From the NCBI GenBank assembly GCA_026647295.1, contig JAPKHB010000015.1, positions 1 through 24,188 on the forward strand: a stretch of 24,188 nt of DNA, given 5' to 3'. The notes beneath the pieces were generated by a model. That model was given only the letters and a program-made list of their open reading frames with translations. It was not told where the DNA came from and ran no database searches. Below are positions 1-8,495 of the stretch, in pieces. A program made the translations under genes and the position numbers. Position 1 is the stretch's first letter; each line of letters starts with the position of its first letter. This DNA comes from Planctomycetota bacterium. Lineage in GTDB: Bacteria > Planctomycetota > PLA2 > JAEUHO01.

Positions 1-221
1 CAGCTTTTTTTATACCAGCCCCGCACACTTAACTGTTCCGATTCGGGAATGTAGCTAATGCTGACCGAAAAAAAACGCTCGTCTGCCGAAAGTTGATGCT
101 GCAAATTCAAAATACCCTGCAAACGGCTATCCAGAAACCCCTCATTGATGACAATATATCCCAGGCTGGTTACAGCCGCCCCAAGCGCAAATAAGATAGC
201 GACAATCCGTTCATGAACCAA
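1..221 (-). CDS. Partial membrane-anchored protein of unknown family (5' part only)
   Basis: An open frame runs leftward off the window. From a possible TTG start at 219-221 it reads LVHERIVAILFALGAAVTSL and continues about 73 codons to base 1. Residues 6 to 25 form one clear transmembrane helix, followed by a polar region with ordinary soluble character (ERFFSVSISYIPESEQLSV), so this looks like a single-pass protein anchored at its N terminus. The frame is open upstream to a TGA at 246-248. The true start is uncertain: no good ribosome site precedes the TTG, and an ATG at 249 lies in another frame that closes after 12 codons. Codon use is mixed (many A/T-ending codons) and quite unlike every other gene here. 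I do not recognise the family. The A8 run at 68-75 is in frame, so there is no frameshift. Confidence 0.5.
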   Translation of the reverse strand, partial: MVHERIVAILFALGAAVTSLGYIVINEGFLDSRLQGILNLQHQLSADERFFSVSISYIPESEQLSVRGWYKKS

Positions 222-270
222 CGGTTCGAGCTGAGACCCGCTTGCTCATCAGGAGAACGCCCATGTCCAC
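1..270. other. Low-GC segment of apparently different origin
   Basis: GC content is about 45-48% for roughly the first 230-250 bases, then jumps to over 70% and stays there for the rest of the window. The change coincides with the place where the thiI reading frame stops resembling ThiI (about 270-275). The segment contains A and T runs (T7 at 5-11, A8 at 68-75) seen nowhere else here. A plus-strand AGGAG at 251-255 lies 7 nt before an ATG at 263, which may be the start of a second gene from the same source, cut off by the join. The exact breakpoint between about 225 and 275 cannot be fixed by eye. A chimeric contig end is the simplest reading; recent insertion is the alternative. Confidence 0.7.
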
Positions 271-671
271 CGCCCCTTGTCGGAGCGGCGGGCCTCGATC
301 TTGAAGCTGCCCGGCGGCGCCTCGGCCAGGACCCCGACGGCCGCCGCGGCCAAGGCCTCCAGCGTGGGTGCGCTCGGCCGGGCCAGCCCGGCGTTGGCCA
401 CGCCCGGCACGCGCAGGCAGGCCCGCAGCGCCGCGTCGGCGTCCCGCGCGTCGAGCGGCCGCGCGACCAGGCGCGCGCCCTCGACCCGCACGCGGGCGGG
501 GACCCGCGCGTGGGCGAGCGCCTGGCGGACGCGGTCGGCCAGCCGCCGGACGAAGGGCGGCCGGTTGCCTCCCTTGAGGCCGATCTCCCCGTAGTGCAAC
601 ACCACCTCGGCCGGGCCGGGTGCGGGGTCGGCCGGGGCGGACGGGAAGGGCGGGGGGTCCAGGGGGTCCAT
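249..671 (-). pseudogene. thiI: Truncated tRNA 4-thiouridine synthase ThiI (N-terminal and THUMP part)
   Basis: ThiI transfers sulfur to U8 of tRNA and, in some bacteria, to the thiazole of thiamine. The N-terminal motif VVLHYGEIGLKGGNRPPFVR is characteristic, and the THUMP-like region that follows ends in FKIEARRSDKG. Family members normally continue from here with a phenylalanine-rich strand and then the ATP-binding PP-loop (SGGxDS) domain. Here the frame instead reads RWTWAFS and stops at 249-251, so the catalytic half (about 250 residues) is absent. I chose ATG 669-671. A GTG at 717-719, which overlaps the end of the upstream cyclase gene, would add 16 residues. The gene is the last of the nuo-led string. 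The truncation coincides with the composition jump, so it may be an assembly artefact rather than a real loss. Confidence 0.85.
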
Positions 672-711
672 CGTCCCCGCGAAGATGCCAGGGGCCGCCC
701 GCCCCGGGGCA

Positions 712-2571
712 TCAATCACCCGGTGGGCCGTCCGCGACCGGGGGAAGCGGACCGGGAGGCCGCAACGCGCTCCACCCGTACAGGGTCTCGCTGGCCACGA
801 AGCAGTAGCCGGTCAGCGCGCCTGCCACCGCCGCCGGCGCGTCCGTCACGGCCCAGCGCGCCAGCGCCCGGCGCACGCGCACCACGTCGAGCGGGCGCGC
901 CCCGTGGCGGGCCGCCGCGCCGAGCCAGCGCCAGGCCGCCTCCAGCGCCCAGGGGTGCCAGAGGAAGTTGATGCCCTCCGTGCGCCCGTCCGCGCGCCCG
1001 TCGTGCCCGACGAACTCCACGGTGAACTCCCCCATGTCGTAGGCGTCGGCGAGCGAGGCCCCGTCCATGCGCACCAGCAGCCCGGGCACGGCGGCCCGCA
1101 GGGCGGGGGGCAGCGCGACGCCGGCCTCGTCCTCGGCGCGCAGCAACTCGGCCAGGATCTGGAGCGTGAGGCCGATCGAGATCTTGTCGCTGCGGTCGTT
1201 GGTGCGCCGCCAGCCGCGGGCGTCGCCCTGCGTCTCGAAGCGCTCGGCCAGGAAGCGCGCGGTCTGGGCGAGGCGCCGGTCGCGCTCCGCTTCGCTCGCG
1301 CCCCAGGGCAGGCCGGCCGCGCGCAGCTCCAGCAGCGCCAGCAGGCCCAGGGCCGTGCTGTAGGGGCTGTGGCGCGCGGGGTCCTTCTGGCGCGGGAAGA
1401 TGTTCCACCCGCCGGTGTCGAGCGGGCGGTAGGTGTCGGCCGCGCGTTGCGCCAGGGCCAGGTGCGCCAGCCCGCGCGGGCGCTGCGCGGGAGGGATGAC
1501 CCCCTCGCGCCCGAGGGCGAGGGCGAGCGCGATCACCGTCCACAGGGCGGGCTCGGCCTCGGTGTAGGGCGTGTGGCTGTGCGCGAGCCAGCCGAACACC
1601 GTCCCGTCGGCTTCGATCACCCGGCCGGGGGCGAAGGGGGCCGCCAACGCCCGGCGCACCATCGGCAGGTGCGCCGCGCGCAGTTCGGGCGCCCGCAGCA
1701 GCGCCGCCGCGGCCTGCAGCGTGCTCCACACGTCGGCCTCGTCCCCGGCGGCGTCGGCGGCGAAGGAGTTGCGCAGGAAGCCCCCGGGCAGGGCCAGCCC
1801 GTGCAAGCCCGCCACGAGGCGGGTCCGCCAGGCGGGCGCGTGGGCGGCGACCGCCTCGGGCGTGGGCGCGGGCCGGAACAGGATGAGCCCGCGCTCGTCC
1901 AGGGCGTCCCGAAGCGCCTGCGCGCCCGGTAGGCCGACCCCGGCGTCGCACAGCAGCACCCAGGCCACGGGGAGCAGCGCGAGGGCCGCCCAGCGGCCCG
2001 CGCGGCGCAGCAGCCGCGCCAGCGAGAAGGGCCGGGCGGCCCAGACCCACGTGCCGCCAAACCCCCGCAGCCGCACCTTGAGGCGGCGGAAGACGTGCTC
2101 CAGGTCCGCGCGCTGCGCCGCCGCCGCCGCGTACACCGCGCGGTCCAGCGCCACGCCCTCGGGCCGCGCGACGTCCTGGAGGCGACTGGCCCGGTTGATC
2201 GCCTGGCCGTAGTAGTCGTCGCTGCGGTGCACCTCGCCGTAGGCGACGCCCACGCCCACGCGGGTGGGCAGCGGCGCCCCGGCGGCGCGCTGGCCCGCCA
2301 CCCAGGCCACGAAGGCCGTGCGGGCCCGCTGGGCGCCGTCCACCACCTGGGCGACGAGGTCCGGGTCGAGCTCGCCGGGCACCTCCCACAGGAGCAGGTG
2401 CCCGTCGCCCAGGTTCTTCACGAAGGTGGGCGGGCAGGCGGCGAAGAGGTCGAGGATGGTGCGGTGCGCCCCGGCCGCGTAGGCGCCGAGGTCCGCGGCC
2501 CCCAGGCGCCGGCTGGCCGCGGTGAATCCGCGGATGTCGTAGATGAGGGCGAGCGCGTTGAGGCGGCTCAC
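712..2571 (-). CDS. Class III adenylate cyclase with one membrane helix and a large C-terminal helical domain
   Basis: The protein has 619 aa from a GTG start. Residues 1-175 are a class III nucleotide cyclase homology domain placed at the very N terminus. The metal-binding aspartates are D12 (IYDIRGF) and D56 (GDG). K52 (KNLGD) and D119 (DYYG) match the lysine/aspartate pair that selects adenine. N126 and R130 (INRASR) match the transition-state residues. ATP to cAMP is therefore the expected reaction. A hydrophobic helix at about 193-209 follows. The remaining 400 residues look like repeated helical pairs with aromatic and Gly-rich turns (DTGGWN, RRTNDRSD, NFLWHPW). This resembles an alpha/alpha-toroid sensor or binding domain, but I cannot name the family. 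The topology would put that domain outside the membrane and the cyclase inside. It lies 28 nt after the ferritin-like gene in the nuo-led string. Confidence 0.8.
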   Translation of the reverse strand: MSRLNALALIYDIRGFTAASRRLGAADLGAYAAGAHRTILDLFAACPPTFVKNLGDGHLLLWEVPGELDPDLVAQVVDGAQRARTAFVAWVAGQRAAGAPLPTRVGVGVAYGEVHRSDDYYGQAINRASRLQDVARPEGVALDRAVYAAAAAQRADLEHVFRRLKVRLRGFGGTWVWAARPFSLARLLRRAGRWAALALLPVAWVLLCDAGVGLPGAQALRDALDERGLILFRPAPTPEAVAAHAPAWRTRLVAGLHGLALPGGFLRNSFAADAAGDEADVWSTLQAAAALLRAPELRAAHLPMVRRALAAPFAPGRVIEADGTVFGWLAHSHTPYTEAEPALWTVIALALALGREGVIPPAQRPRGLAHLALAQRAADTYRPLDTGGWNIFPRQKDPARHSPYSTALGLLALLELRAAGLPWGASEAERDRRLAQTARFLAERFETQGDARGWRRTNDRSDKISIGLTLQILAELLRAEDEAGVALPPALRAAVPGLLVRMDGASLADAYDMGEFTVEFVGHDGRADGRTEGINFLWHPWALEAAWRWLGAAARHGARPLDVVRVRRALARWAVTDAPAAVAGALTGYCFVASETLYGWSALRPPGPLPPVADGPPGD

Positions 2572-2599
2572 GCGGGCCCCATTCGACGTCCCACGCCGG

Positions 2600-3529
2600 T
2601 TACCCGGCCCCGCCGGCGGCGCGCGCGCGCTTGATCGCCATCGTGCGCCGCGCCTTCTCCTTGGGCGAGATGCCCGGCTCGTCGGGGTCGGGAAGTCCGG
2701 CGGCCGGGTCGGCCGGGGCGGCCGCGGGGGCGCTCCCCCCGCCGGCGGCGCGCGCGCGCTTGAGGGCCATGGCCCGCCGCGCCTTCTCCTTGGGCGAGAT
2801 GCCGGGCTCGTTCGGGTCGGGGAGGCCGGCCGCCGGGTCCCGCCCCCCGGCGCCCGCGGCGGGCGCCGCCACCTTGCCCAACTGTACGCGTCGGCGCAAC
2901 ACCCAGCGGCGGGCCTTCTCCTTGGGCGAGATGCCGGGCTCGTCGGGGTCGGGCAGCCCGGCGCCGGCGCCGGCGGACTTGCGCCGGGCTTCCTTCGCCT
3001 TGGCCTCCTCCGCGAGGCGCTTCTTGCGGGCCGCCTTGCGGGCGGCGATGGCCTCGGCGTAGGCCCGCGCCTCCCGCGCCTGGGCCTCCTGGACGAGGGC
3101 CTCGAACGGCCCGATCCGCGCCCGCTTCTCGGCGAGGATCGTGCGCAGCGTCGTGCGGGCCAGGCGCAGCGTCTCGGGCAGGGCCTCGAGCGCGGCCTCG
3201 TAGCGCGCGACGTCCTCCCGAAGCGCCTCGAGCACGAAGCCCAGGAGGTGCGGCACCGAGAGGTAGTTCAGGTCGCGGTGCCAGTAGGGGAAGGGGCCGG
3301 GCTCCGGGACCAGGTCGTAACTTTCGAGCAACTCGGCCAGGAGCTGGGCGTGGCGCCGGTCGTCCAGGCGCAGGTCGCGCACGCGCTCGAGCAGGGGCGC
3401 ATCCTCGGCCACGGTGTAGGGCTGGGCCTCGAACACGTACCCGGCGCCGCTGTACCAGGAGCGCGTGAAGAGGTCGTCCAGGCGGCGCTTGAGGGCGGGG
3501 TCCAGCGCGGGGGCGGCGGGCGACGACAC
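2600..3529 (-). CDS. Ferritin-like helical protein with three-copy 44-residue repeat tail
   Basis: The protein has 309 aa from a GTG start. A GGAGG that overlaps the end of nuoN (stop at 3534-3536) lies about 8 nt upstream, so translation is probably coupled to nuoN. Residues 12-150 form four or five long helices. Acid/His patterns (E34; D57-R-R-H60; E101 to E111) suggest a degenerate ferritin or rubrerythrin-like bundle, although the usual final ExxH is replaced by EKRAR. Residues 150-188 are a charged Ala/Lys/Glu helix. The tail holds three copies of GLPDP[D/N]EPGISPKEKARR at residues 191, 235 and 279, exactly 44 apart. Copies two and three are followed by [A/T]MA[L/I]KRARAAGG. There is no signal peptide. 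The function is unknown; a metal or oxygen-handling accessory of complex I is one guess from position alone. Confidence 0.7.
   Translation of the reverse strand: MSSPAAPALDPALKRRLDDLFTRSWYSGAGYVFEAQPYTVAEDAPLLERVRDLRLDDRRHAQLLAELLESYDLVPEPGPFPYWHRDLNYLSVPHLLGFVLEALREDVARYEAALEALPETLRLARTTLRTILAEKRARIGPFEALVQEAQAREARAYAEAIAARKAARKKRLAEEAKAKEARRKSAGAGAGLPDPDEPGISPKEKARRWVLRRRVQLGKVAAPAAGAGGRDPAAGLPDPNEPGISPKEKARRAMALKRARAAGGGSAPAAAPADPAAGLPDPDEPGISPKEKARRTMAIKRARAAGGAG
2642..2959 (-). repeat. Three in-frame coding repeats, 132-bp period
   Basis: Each repeat codes for an 18-residue near-identical motif: copy 1 at 2906-2959, copy 2 at 2774-2827 and copy 3 at 2642-2695. The centre-to-centre distance is 132 bp (44 codons) in both intervals. 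DNA identity within the motif is very high, while the spacers are Ala/Gly/Pro-rich and diverged. The only amino acid change in the core is D to N in copy 2. This is protein-level repetition, not a CRISPR or an insertion. Confidence 0.9.
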
Positions 3530-3533
3530 GGTC

Positions 3534-5003
3534 CTAGCCTCCCCCGAACACGGCCGGCCCGACCCGGCGCGCCCACTCGAGCAGGTCGCCCCAGAAGGCC
3601 ACGCCGAAGACCACGACCGGCAGCACGAGCGCCGCCAGCAGCCCCCGGTCGGGCCACCCGAGGCGCAGCGTGCGCTCCTCGGCGGGCTCGGCGAGGTACA
3701 GGAAGGAGAGCACGCGGGCGTAGTAGTAGAGCGAGATCACGCCGTTGACCAAGCCGATCACCGCCAGCCACACGTACCCCTTGGCCAGCACGGCGTAGAA
3801 GACGCTGTACTTCGCGACGAAGCCGAAGAAGGGCGGCAGGCCGGTCAGGCTGAACAGGACCACCGCCAGCGCGAGGCCCAGCCCGGGGTGGCGGCGTCCG
3901 AGCCCGCCGAGCGCCGCGAGGTCCCCCGTGCCCAGTTCGCGGATCACGATGCCCGCGATCAGGAAGGCCGCGAGGTTCATGAACAGGTAGGCCACGAGGT
4001 AGAGCACGAGGGCCGCCATCGCGTCCGGCGACCACACGCACAGGGCGAGCAGCAGGTACCCCGCGTGGGCGATGCTGGACCAGGCGAGCAGGCGCTTGAT
4101 CTCCCGCTGGCGCAGCGCGCCCAGATTCCCGAAGGTCATCGTGAGCAGCGCCCCGACGGCCATGGCGCGGATCAGCGGGCCGCCCTCGGGCAGCAGCCCC
4201 CCCAGCGGGTCGCCCAGCGCCGGGACGCTGGGCAGCGTGGCCGCCACGACGCGCACGAGGCCGGCGAAACCGGCGGCCTTGCTGGCCACGGCCAGGAAGC
4301 CCGCGACCGCCGCCGGGGCGCCCGCGTACACGTCCGGCGCCCAGAAGTGGAACGGAACGGCCGAGATCTTGAACGCGAAGCCCGCAAAGACGAGGACCGA
4401 CGCCACCACGAACGCGGGCTCCGACGCCGCGCCGTTGGCCAGGGCCGCGCCCAGCCCGTCCAGCGAGGTGGTGCCGCACAGGCCCACGATCCAGGACAGT
4501 CCGTACAGCATGGCGCCCGAGGAGACGGCCCCGAAGAGCACGTACTTGAGGCTCGCCTCGTTCGCCCGCGGATCGGCCCGGCGCATCCCCACCAACACGT
4601 AGGACGGGATCGAGACCAGTTCGAAGGCGAGGTAGAGCATCACGAGGTCGGCGGACATGGCGAGCATCACCATGCCGAGCACGGCCGAAAGGACCAGGGT
4701 CAGGAACTCGCCGCCCGGCGTACGCAGCGCCTCGCCGCGCAGGGTCGCCAGGATCGACACGAACCCCACGCCGCAGCAGAACACGGCGAAGACCACGCCG
4801 AACGCGTCCGCCCGCAACACGCCGAGCACGAGGCCGTCCCCCGTCGGAATCCCCAGCGCGGCCACGGCCGCGGCGGCCAGCGCGGCCAGGGCCAGGGTGA
4901 CGGGGACGGCCGGCCGGCGCCCCCGGCCGAGCAGGTCCGTGACGATCACCCCGAGGATGCCCAGGGTGAGCAGGACGGCGGGCAGCAGGGGTCCGAGGTC
5001 CAT
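3534..5003 (-). CDS. nuoN: NADH-quinone oxidoreductase subunit N
   Basis: This is one of three antiporter-like proton-pumping membrane subunits of complex I. At 489 aa it has the usual length. About 14 hydrophobic helices are visible. The key charged residues are present: E128 in LAFELVSIPSYV, K212 in FKISAVPFHFWAPDVY, K242, and K398 in the broken helix GLPPFFGFVAKYS. The REIKRLLAWSSIAHAGY signature is also present. The ATG start lies 6 nt after the nuoM stop. It ends the nuo block proper, and the ferritin-like gene starts 4 nt later. Confidence 0.97.
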   Translation of the reverse strand: MDLGPLLPAVLLTLGILGVIVTDLLGRGRRPAVPVTLALAALAAAAVAALGIPTGDGLVLGVLRADAFGVVFAVFCCGVGFVSILATLRGEALRTPGGEFLTLVLSAVLGMVMLAMSADLVMLYLAFELVSIPSYVLVGMRRADPRANEASLKYVLFGAVSSGAMLYGLSWIVGLCGTTSLDGLGAALANGAASEPAFVVASVLVFAGFAFKISAVPFHFWAPDVYAGAPAAVAGFLAVASKAAGFAGLVRVVAATLPSVPALGDPLGGLLPEGGPLIRAMAVGALLTMTFGNLGALRQREIKRLLAWSSIAHAGYLLLALCVWSPDAMAALVLYLVAYLFMNLAAFLIAGIVIRELGTGDLAALGGLGRRHPGLGLALAVVLFSLTGLPPFFGFVAKYSVFYAVLAKGYVWLAVIGLVNGVISLYYYARVLSFLYLAEPAEERTLRLGWPDRGLLAALVLPVVVFGVAFWGDLLEWARRVGPAVFGGG

Positions 5004-5009
5004 CGCCGG

Positions 5010-6536
5010 CTACCCCAGCCCCAGCCCCGGGAAGCCGGAGGCGGCCTGGGCCAGCGTGCGGGTCAGGCCGCGCGCCACGTCCATGTACAGGTCCATGGCC
5101 GTGGAGGGGACGAGGCCCATGTAGAGGGTGACGAGGGCGAGCGGGGCGAGCACCGCCACCTCGCGGGCGGTCAGGTCGGGGTAGTGCTTGGGGTCCTTGT
5201 AGACCGCCGGCGTATCGCCCAGGTAGACCTTCTGCAGGGTGATGAGGTAGTACGCCGCCGTGAGCACGACCCCCAGCAACGCCACGAAGGCGGCCCAGCG
5301 GTCCACGCCGGCGAAGGCGCCGAGGAAGGTCGTGAACTCGGCGATGAAGCCGCTCATGCCGGGCAGGCCCAGGCTCGCGAAGAAGGCGAACGACCCGAAC
5401 ATCGCGTAGCGCGGCATCGTCCAGGCCAGTCCGCCGAAGCGGTCGAGGTCGCGGTGGTGGGCGCGGTCGTAGATCACGCCCACGACCATGAAGAGCATGG
5501 CGCTGATGGTGCCGTGGGCCAGCATCATGTACATGGCCCCGTTGAGCCCCTCGTCGGTGCCGGAGGCCAGCCCGAGCGTCACGAAGCCCATGTGGCTGAC
5601 CGAGGAGTAGGCGATCAGGCGCTTGAAGTCGGTCTGTCCCATGGCCACGAAGGCGCCGTAGACGATCGCGATGACCGAGATCGCGGCCACCCAGGTGCTC
5701 AGGTCCATCGCCGTCGCGGGGAAGAAGGGGTAGGCGATGCGGATCAGGCCGTAGCCCCCCATCTTGAGCAGCACGCCCGCCAGGATCATGGAGATGGGCG
5801 TCGGGGCCTCGACGTGGGCGTCCGGCAACCAGGTGTGGAACGGCCAGCAGGGCACCTTGATGGCGAAGCCGATGAACATGAACACGAAGGCGAGGCCCGC
5901 CAGGCCGCTCTCGAGCAGGGCGTGGCCCGAGGCCGCGAGCGCCGTGTAGTGGTCGATGGCCCACACCAGCCGCCCGCCCTCGCCGGGGTTCTTGAGCACC
6001 ACCAGGATGATCGCGGCCAGCAGGAGGACGGAGCCGGCCAGCGTGTAGAGGAAGAACTTGATCGCCGCGTACTGCCGGCGGGGCCCGCCCCAGATGCCGA
6101 TGAGGAAGTACATCGGGAGGAGCATCACCTCCCAGAAGATGTAGAAGAGGAAGAGGTCCTCCGCCAGGAACACCCCGAGCATGCCCGTGAGCAGCAGCAG
6201 GAACATCATGTGGTACCCGCGCTCGAGCTTCTCGACGCGCCAGGAGGCGATCGCCGAGACGAACGCCACGAAAGTCGTCAGCAGCACCAGCGCCAGGCTC
6301 ACGCCGTCGATGGCGAGGTAGTACTCGATCCCGACCGGGGGGATCCAGGCCGCGCGTTCCGCCAGCGGGTTGGCGAGCGAGCCCAGGGCGGCGGCGTCCA
6401 TGCGCTGCCACACCACGACGGAGAGGACCAGCGCGGCCGCGCAGGTGACGAGGTTGATCGCCCGGGCGTGCCGGGCCGGGAGGACCCAGCAGGCCAGGAG
6501 GCCGGCGATCGGGGTGAAGACGAGGAGCGACAGCAT
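5010..6536 (-). CDS. nuoM: NADH-quinone oxidoreductase subunit M
   Basis: Antiporter-like proton-pumping subunit of 508 aa with about 14 membrane helices. The pump residues are intact: E136 in FYIFWEVMLLPMYF, K227 in FAIKVPCWPFHTWLPDAHVE, K258 in LLKMGGYG, and E400 in GLPGMSGFIAEF. The subunit M signatures HVEAPTPISMILAGVLLK and SSVSHMGFV separate it from NuoL and NuoN. The ATG start is 3 nt after the nuoL stop, and a GGAGGGG within the nuoL end serves as ribosome site. Confidence 0.97.
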   Translation of the reverse strand: MLSLLVFTPIAGLLACWVLPARHARAINLVTCAAALVLSVVVWQRMDAAALGSLANPLAERAAWIPPVGIEYYLAIDGVSLALVLLTTFVAFVSAIASWRVEKLERGYHMMFLLLLTGMLGVFLAEDLFLFYIFWEVMLLPMYFLIGIWGGPRRQYAAIKFFLYTLAGSVLLLAAIILVVLKNPGEGGRLVWAIDHYTALAASGHALLESGLAGLAFVFMFIGFAIKVPCWPFHTWLPDAHVEAPTPISMILAGVLLKMGGYGLIRIAYPFFPATAMDLSTWVAAISVIAIVYGAFVAMGQTDFKRLIAYSSVSHMGFVTLGLASGTDEGLNGAMYMMLAHGTISAMLFMVVGVIYDRAHHRDLDRFGGLAWTMPRYAMFGSFAFFASLGLPGMSGFIAEFTTFLGAFAGVDRWAAFVALLGVVLTAAYYLITLQKVYLGDTPAVYKDPKHYPDLTAREVAVLAPLALVTLYMGLVPSTAMDLYMDVARGLTRTLAQAASGFPGLGLG

Positions 6537-6539
6537 GGC

Positions 6540-8486
6540 CTAGGACAACCCCTCCAGGAGAAGGATGACGGCGAGCGCGCCGACGCTCACGCCGAGGTAC
6601 AGGCGCACGCGCCCGCTCTGCAGCAGGCTGACGCCGGCGCCCAGGAACTGGCAGACGGCCCCCGTGAGGCGCACGAGGCCGTCGACCACGACACGGTCCA
6701 CGAAGGCCGAGACGCGCGCGCCGCGGGTCCCGCCGCGCCCCACGGCGTTGACCACGCCGTCCACGCCGCGCTGGTCGGTCGCCGTGAACCAGGCGGCCAG
6801 CCCGTACGCCGGGCGCAGGACCACCTCGCGGTAGAGTTCGTCGAACCAGAACTTGCGGGCGAACGCGCGCTCGAGCCCGCGGAAGGGCGCCTTGAGCGCG
6901 TCCAGCCGGTGGGCCAGGCGGCCGAACACCGCGTAGCCTGCGACCAGGCCGACGAGGCCCGCCGCGATGGCCAGGACCATCACCGTGCCGTCGTGCTCGA
7001 AGTGCAGGTCGCCGACGGTGGCCACCCCCTCGACCCGCAGGTGGGTGGGTGGGGCGAGCAGCGCCGCGTCCCACCCCAGGAACGGCCAGCCCGCCACCAC
7101 CGACAACACCGCCAGCACGAGCAGCGGGAGCGTCATCGAGAGCCCCCCCTCGTGGGCGTGGGCGTGGACGTGCTCGTCGCGCGGGCGGCCGAGGAAGGTG
7201 AGGACGTAGAGGCGGGTCATGTAGAAGGCGGTCAGCACCGCCGCCGCCAGGCCGATCCAGAACAGGAGGGGGAAGCGGTTCCAGGCACCCGAGAGGATGG
7301 CGTCCTTGGAGTAGAAGCCGCTGAGGAACGGCGCACCTGCGATGGCCAGGACGCCGACGGCGAAGGTGCCCCCCGTCACCGGAAGCCGCCGCAGCAGCCC
7401 GCCCATCTTGCGCATGTCCTGCTCGTGGTGGCAGGCGTGGATCACGCTGCCCGACCCGAGGAACATCAGCGCCTTGAAGAAGGCGTGCGTGGTGAGGTGG
7501 AACAGGCCCGCGTGCCACGCCCCCACCCCCAGGCCCAGGAACATGTAGCCGAGCTGGCTCACCGTGGAGTAGGCCAGCACCTTCTTGATGTCGTCCTGGG
7601 CGAGCGCGATCAGGCCCGCCATGAGCGCGGTCACGGCGCCGATCACGGCGATCACCGCCAGCACCTCGGGCGAGAGCAGGGGCACCATGCGGCCGACGAG
7701 GTAGACGCCGGCCGCCACCATCGTCGCGGCGTGGATCAGGGCGCTGACGGGCGTGGGGCCCTCCATGGCGTCGGGCAGCCAGACGTGGAGCGGCAGCTGC
7801 GCGCTCTTGCCCACGGCGGCGGCGAAGAGCCCGAGCCCCGCCAGCATCAGCCAGGGGTCGTCAAAGGCCCGCTGCTCCACGGCCTCGAAGATGCGGTCGA
7901 ACTCGAACGACCCCACCGCCGCGTAGATGGCCATCAACGCGACCATCATCCCCAGGTCGCCGATGCGGGTGGTCAGGAAGGCCTTGCGCGCCGCGTTGGC
8001 CGGGGCGGGCCGCTCGCTCCAGAAGCCGATCAACTTGTACGAGCACAGGCCCACGAGTTCCCAACCCATGAAGAGGTGGAGCAGGTTCCCGGCCAGCACG
8101 AGGACCAGCATCGAGAACGAGAACATCTGCAGCCAGGCGAAGAACAGGGGGTACTTCGGGTCCCCGTGCATGTAGCCCATGCTGAACAGGTGGACGAGGA
8201 AGGCGACCAGGGAGACGACGCAGAGCATCACCGCGGTCAGGCCGTCGATCGCGATCCCGATGGACAGGGCCGACCCGACCGCGCCCGGCGTGAACCACTC
8301 CCAGGTCCACCGGTAGGTCGCGCCCCCCCAGACGTCGGCCAGGACCACGCCGGAGCCCACGAGCGAGACGCCGATGGCGAGGAGGGTGAGCCAGTCGCCC
8401 TGGCGCCACAGCCGGGGCCCCCAGGCGTACTGGAGGACGAACCCGACCAGGGGGGCGGCGAGGATGGCGAGCGCGACGGTGAGCAT
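6540..8486 (-). CDS. nuoL: NADH-quinone oxidoreductase subunit L
   Basis: The most distal proton-pumping subunit, 648 aa. The core pump residues are E143 (FMGWELVGLCSY), K227 (VGKSAQLPLHVWLPDAMEGP), H252 (SALIHAATMVAAGVYL) and K394-D395 (SGFYSKDAI). The C-terminal part (about residues 540-648) includes the FWFDELY motif and a last hydrophobic helix, as expected for the long lateral helix and its anchor that clamp the membrane arm. A His-rich loop (DEHVHAHAHEGG, about residue 440) lies between helices. The loop is variable in the family, and its His content is a mild oddity. The gap to nuoK upstream is 9 nt. Confidence 0.97.
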   Translation of the reverse strand: MLTVALAILAAPLVGFVLQYAWGPRLWRQGDWLTLLAIGVSLVGSGVVLADVWGGATYRWTWEWFTPGAVGSALSIGIAIDGLTAVMLCVVSLVAFLVHLFSMGYMHGDPKYPLFFAWLQMFSFSMLVLVLAGNLLHLFMGWELVGLCSYKLIGFWSERPAPANAARKAFLTTRIGDLGMMVALMAIYAAVGSFEFDRIFEAVEQRAFDDPWLMLAGLGLFAAAVGKSAQLPLHVWLPDAMEGPTPVSALIHAATMVAAGVYLVGRMVPLLSPEVLAVIAVIGAVTALMAGLIALAQDDIKKVLAYSTVSQLGYMFLGLGVGAWHAGLFHLTTHAFFKALMFLGSGSVIHACHHEQDMRKMGGLLRRLPVTGGTFAVGVLAIAGAPFLSGFYSKDAILSGAWNRFPLLFWIGLAAAVLTAFYMTRLYVLTFLGRPRDEHVHAHAHEGGLSMTLPLLVLAVLSVVAGWPFLGWDAALLAPPTHLRVEGVATVGDLHFEHDGTVMVLAIAAGLVGLVAGYAVFGRLAHRLDALKAPFRGLERAFARKFWFDELYREVVLRPAYGLAAWFTATDQRGVDGVVNAVGRGGTRGARVSAFVDRVVVDGLVRLTGAVCQFLGAGVSLLQSGRVRLYLGVSVGALAVILLLEGLS

Positions 8487-8495
8487 CGGTCCCGG

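Noticed and set aside
66..76. Homopolymer A8 suspected of causing a frameshift in the left-edge membrane protein
   Set aside because: Careful codon counting from 221 shows that the eight bases keep the frame open to base 1, so no frameshift is needed.
2642..2959. Regularly spaced identical DNA blocks, considered as a CRISPR-like array
   Set aside because: The blocks are 54 bp with 78-bp spacing and lie in frame inside a protein gene. The spacers code for similar Ala/Gly-rich linkers, so this is a protein repeat.
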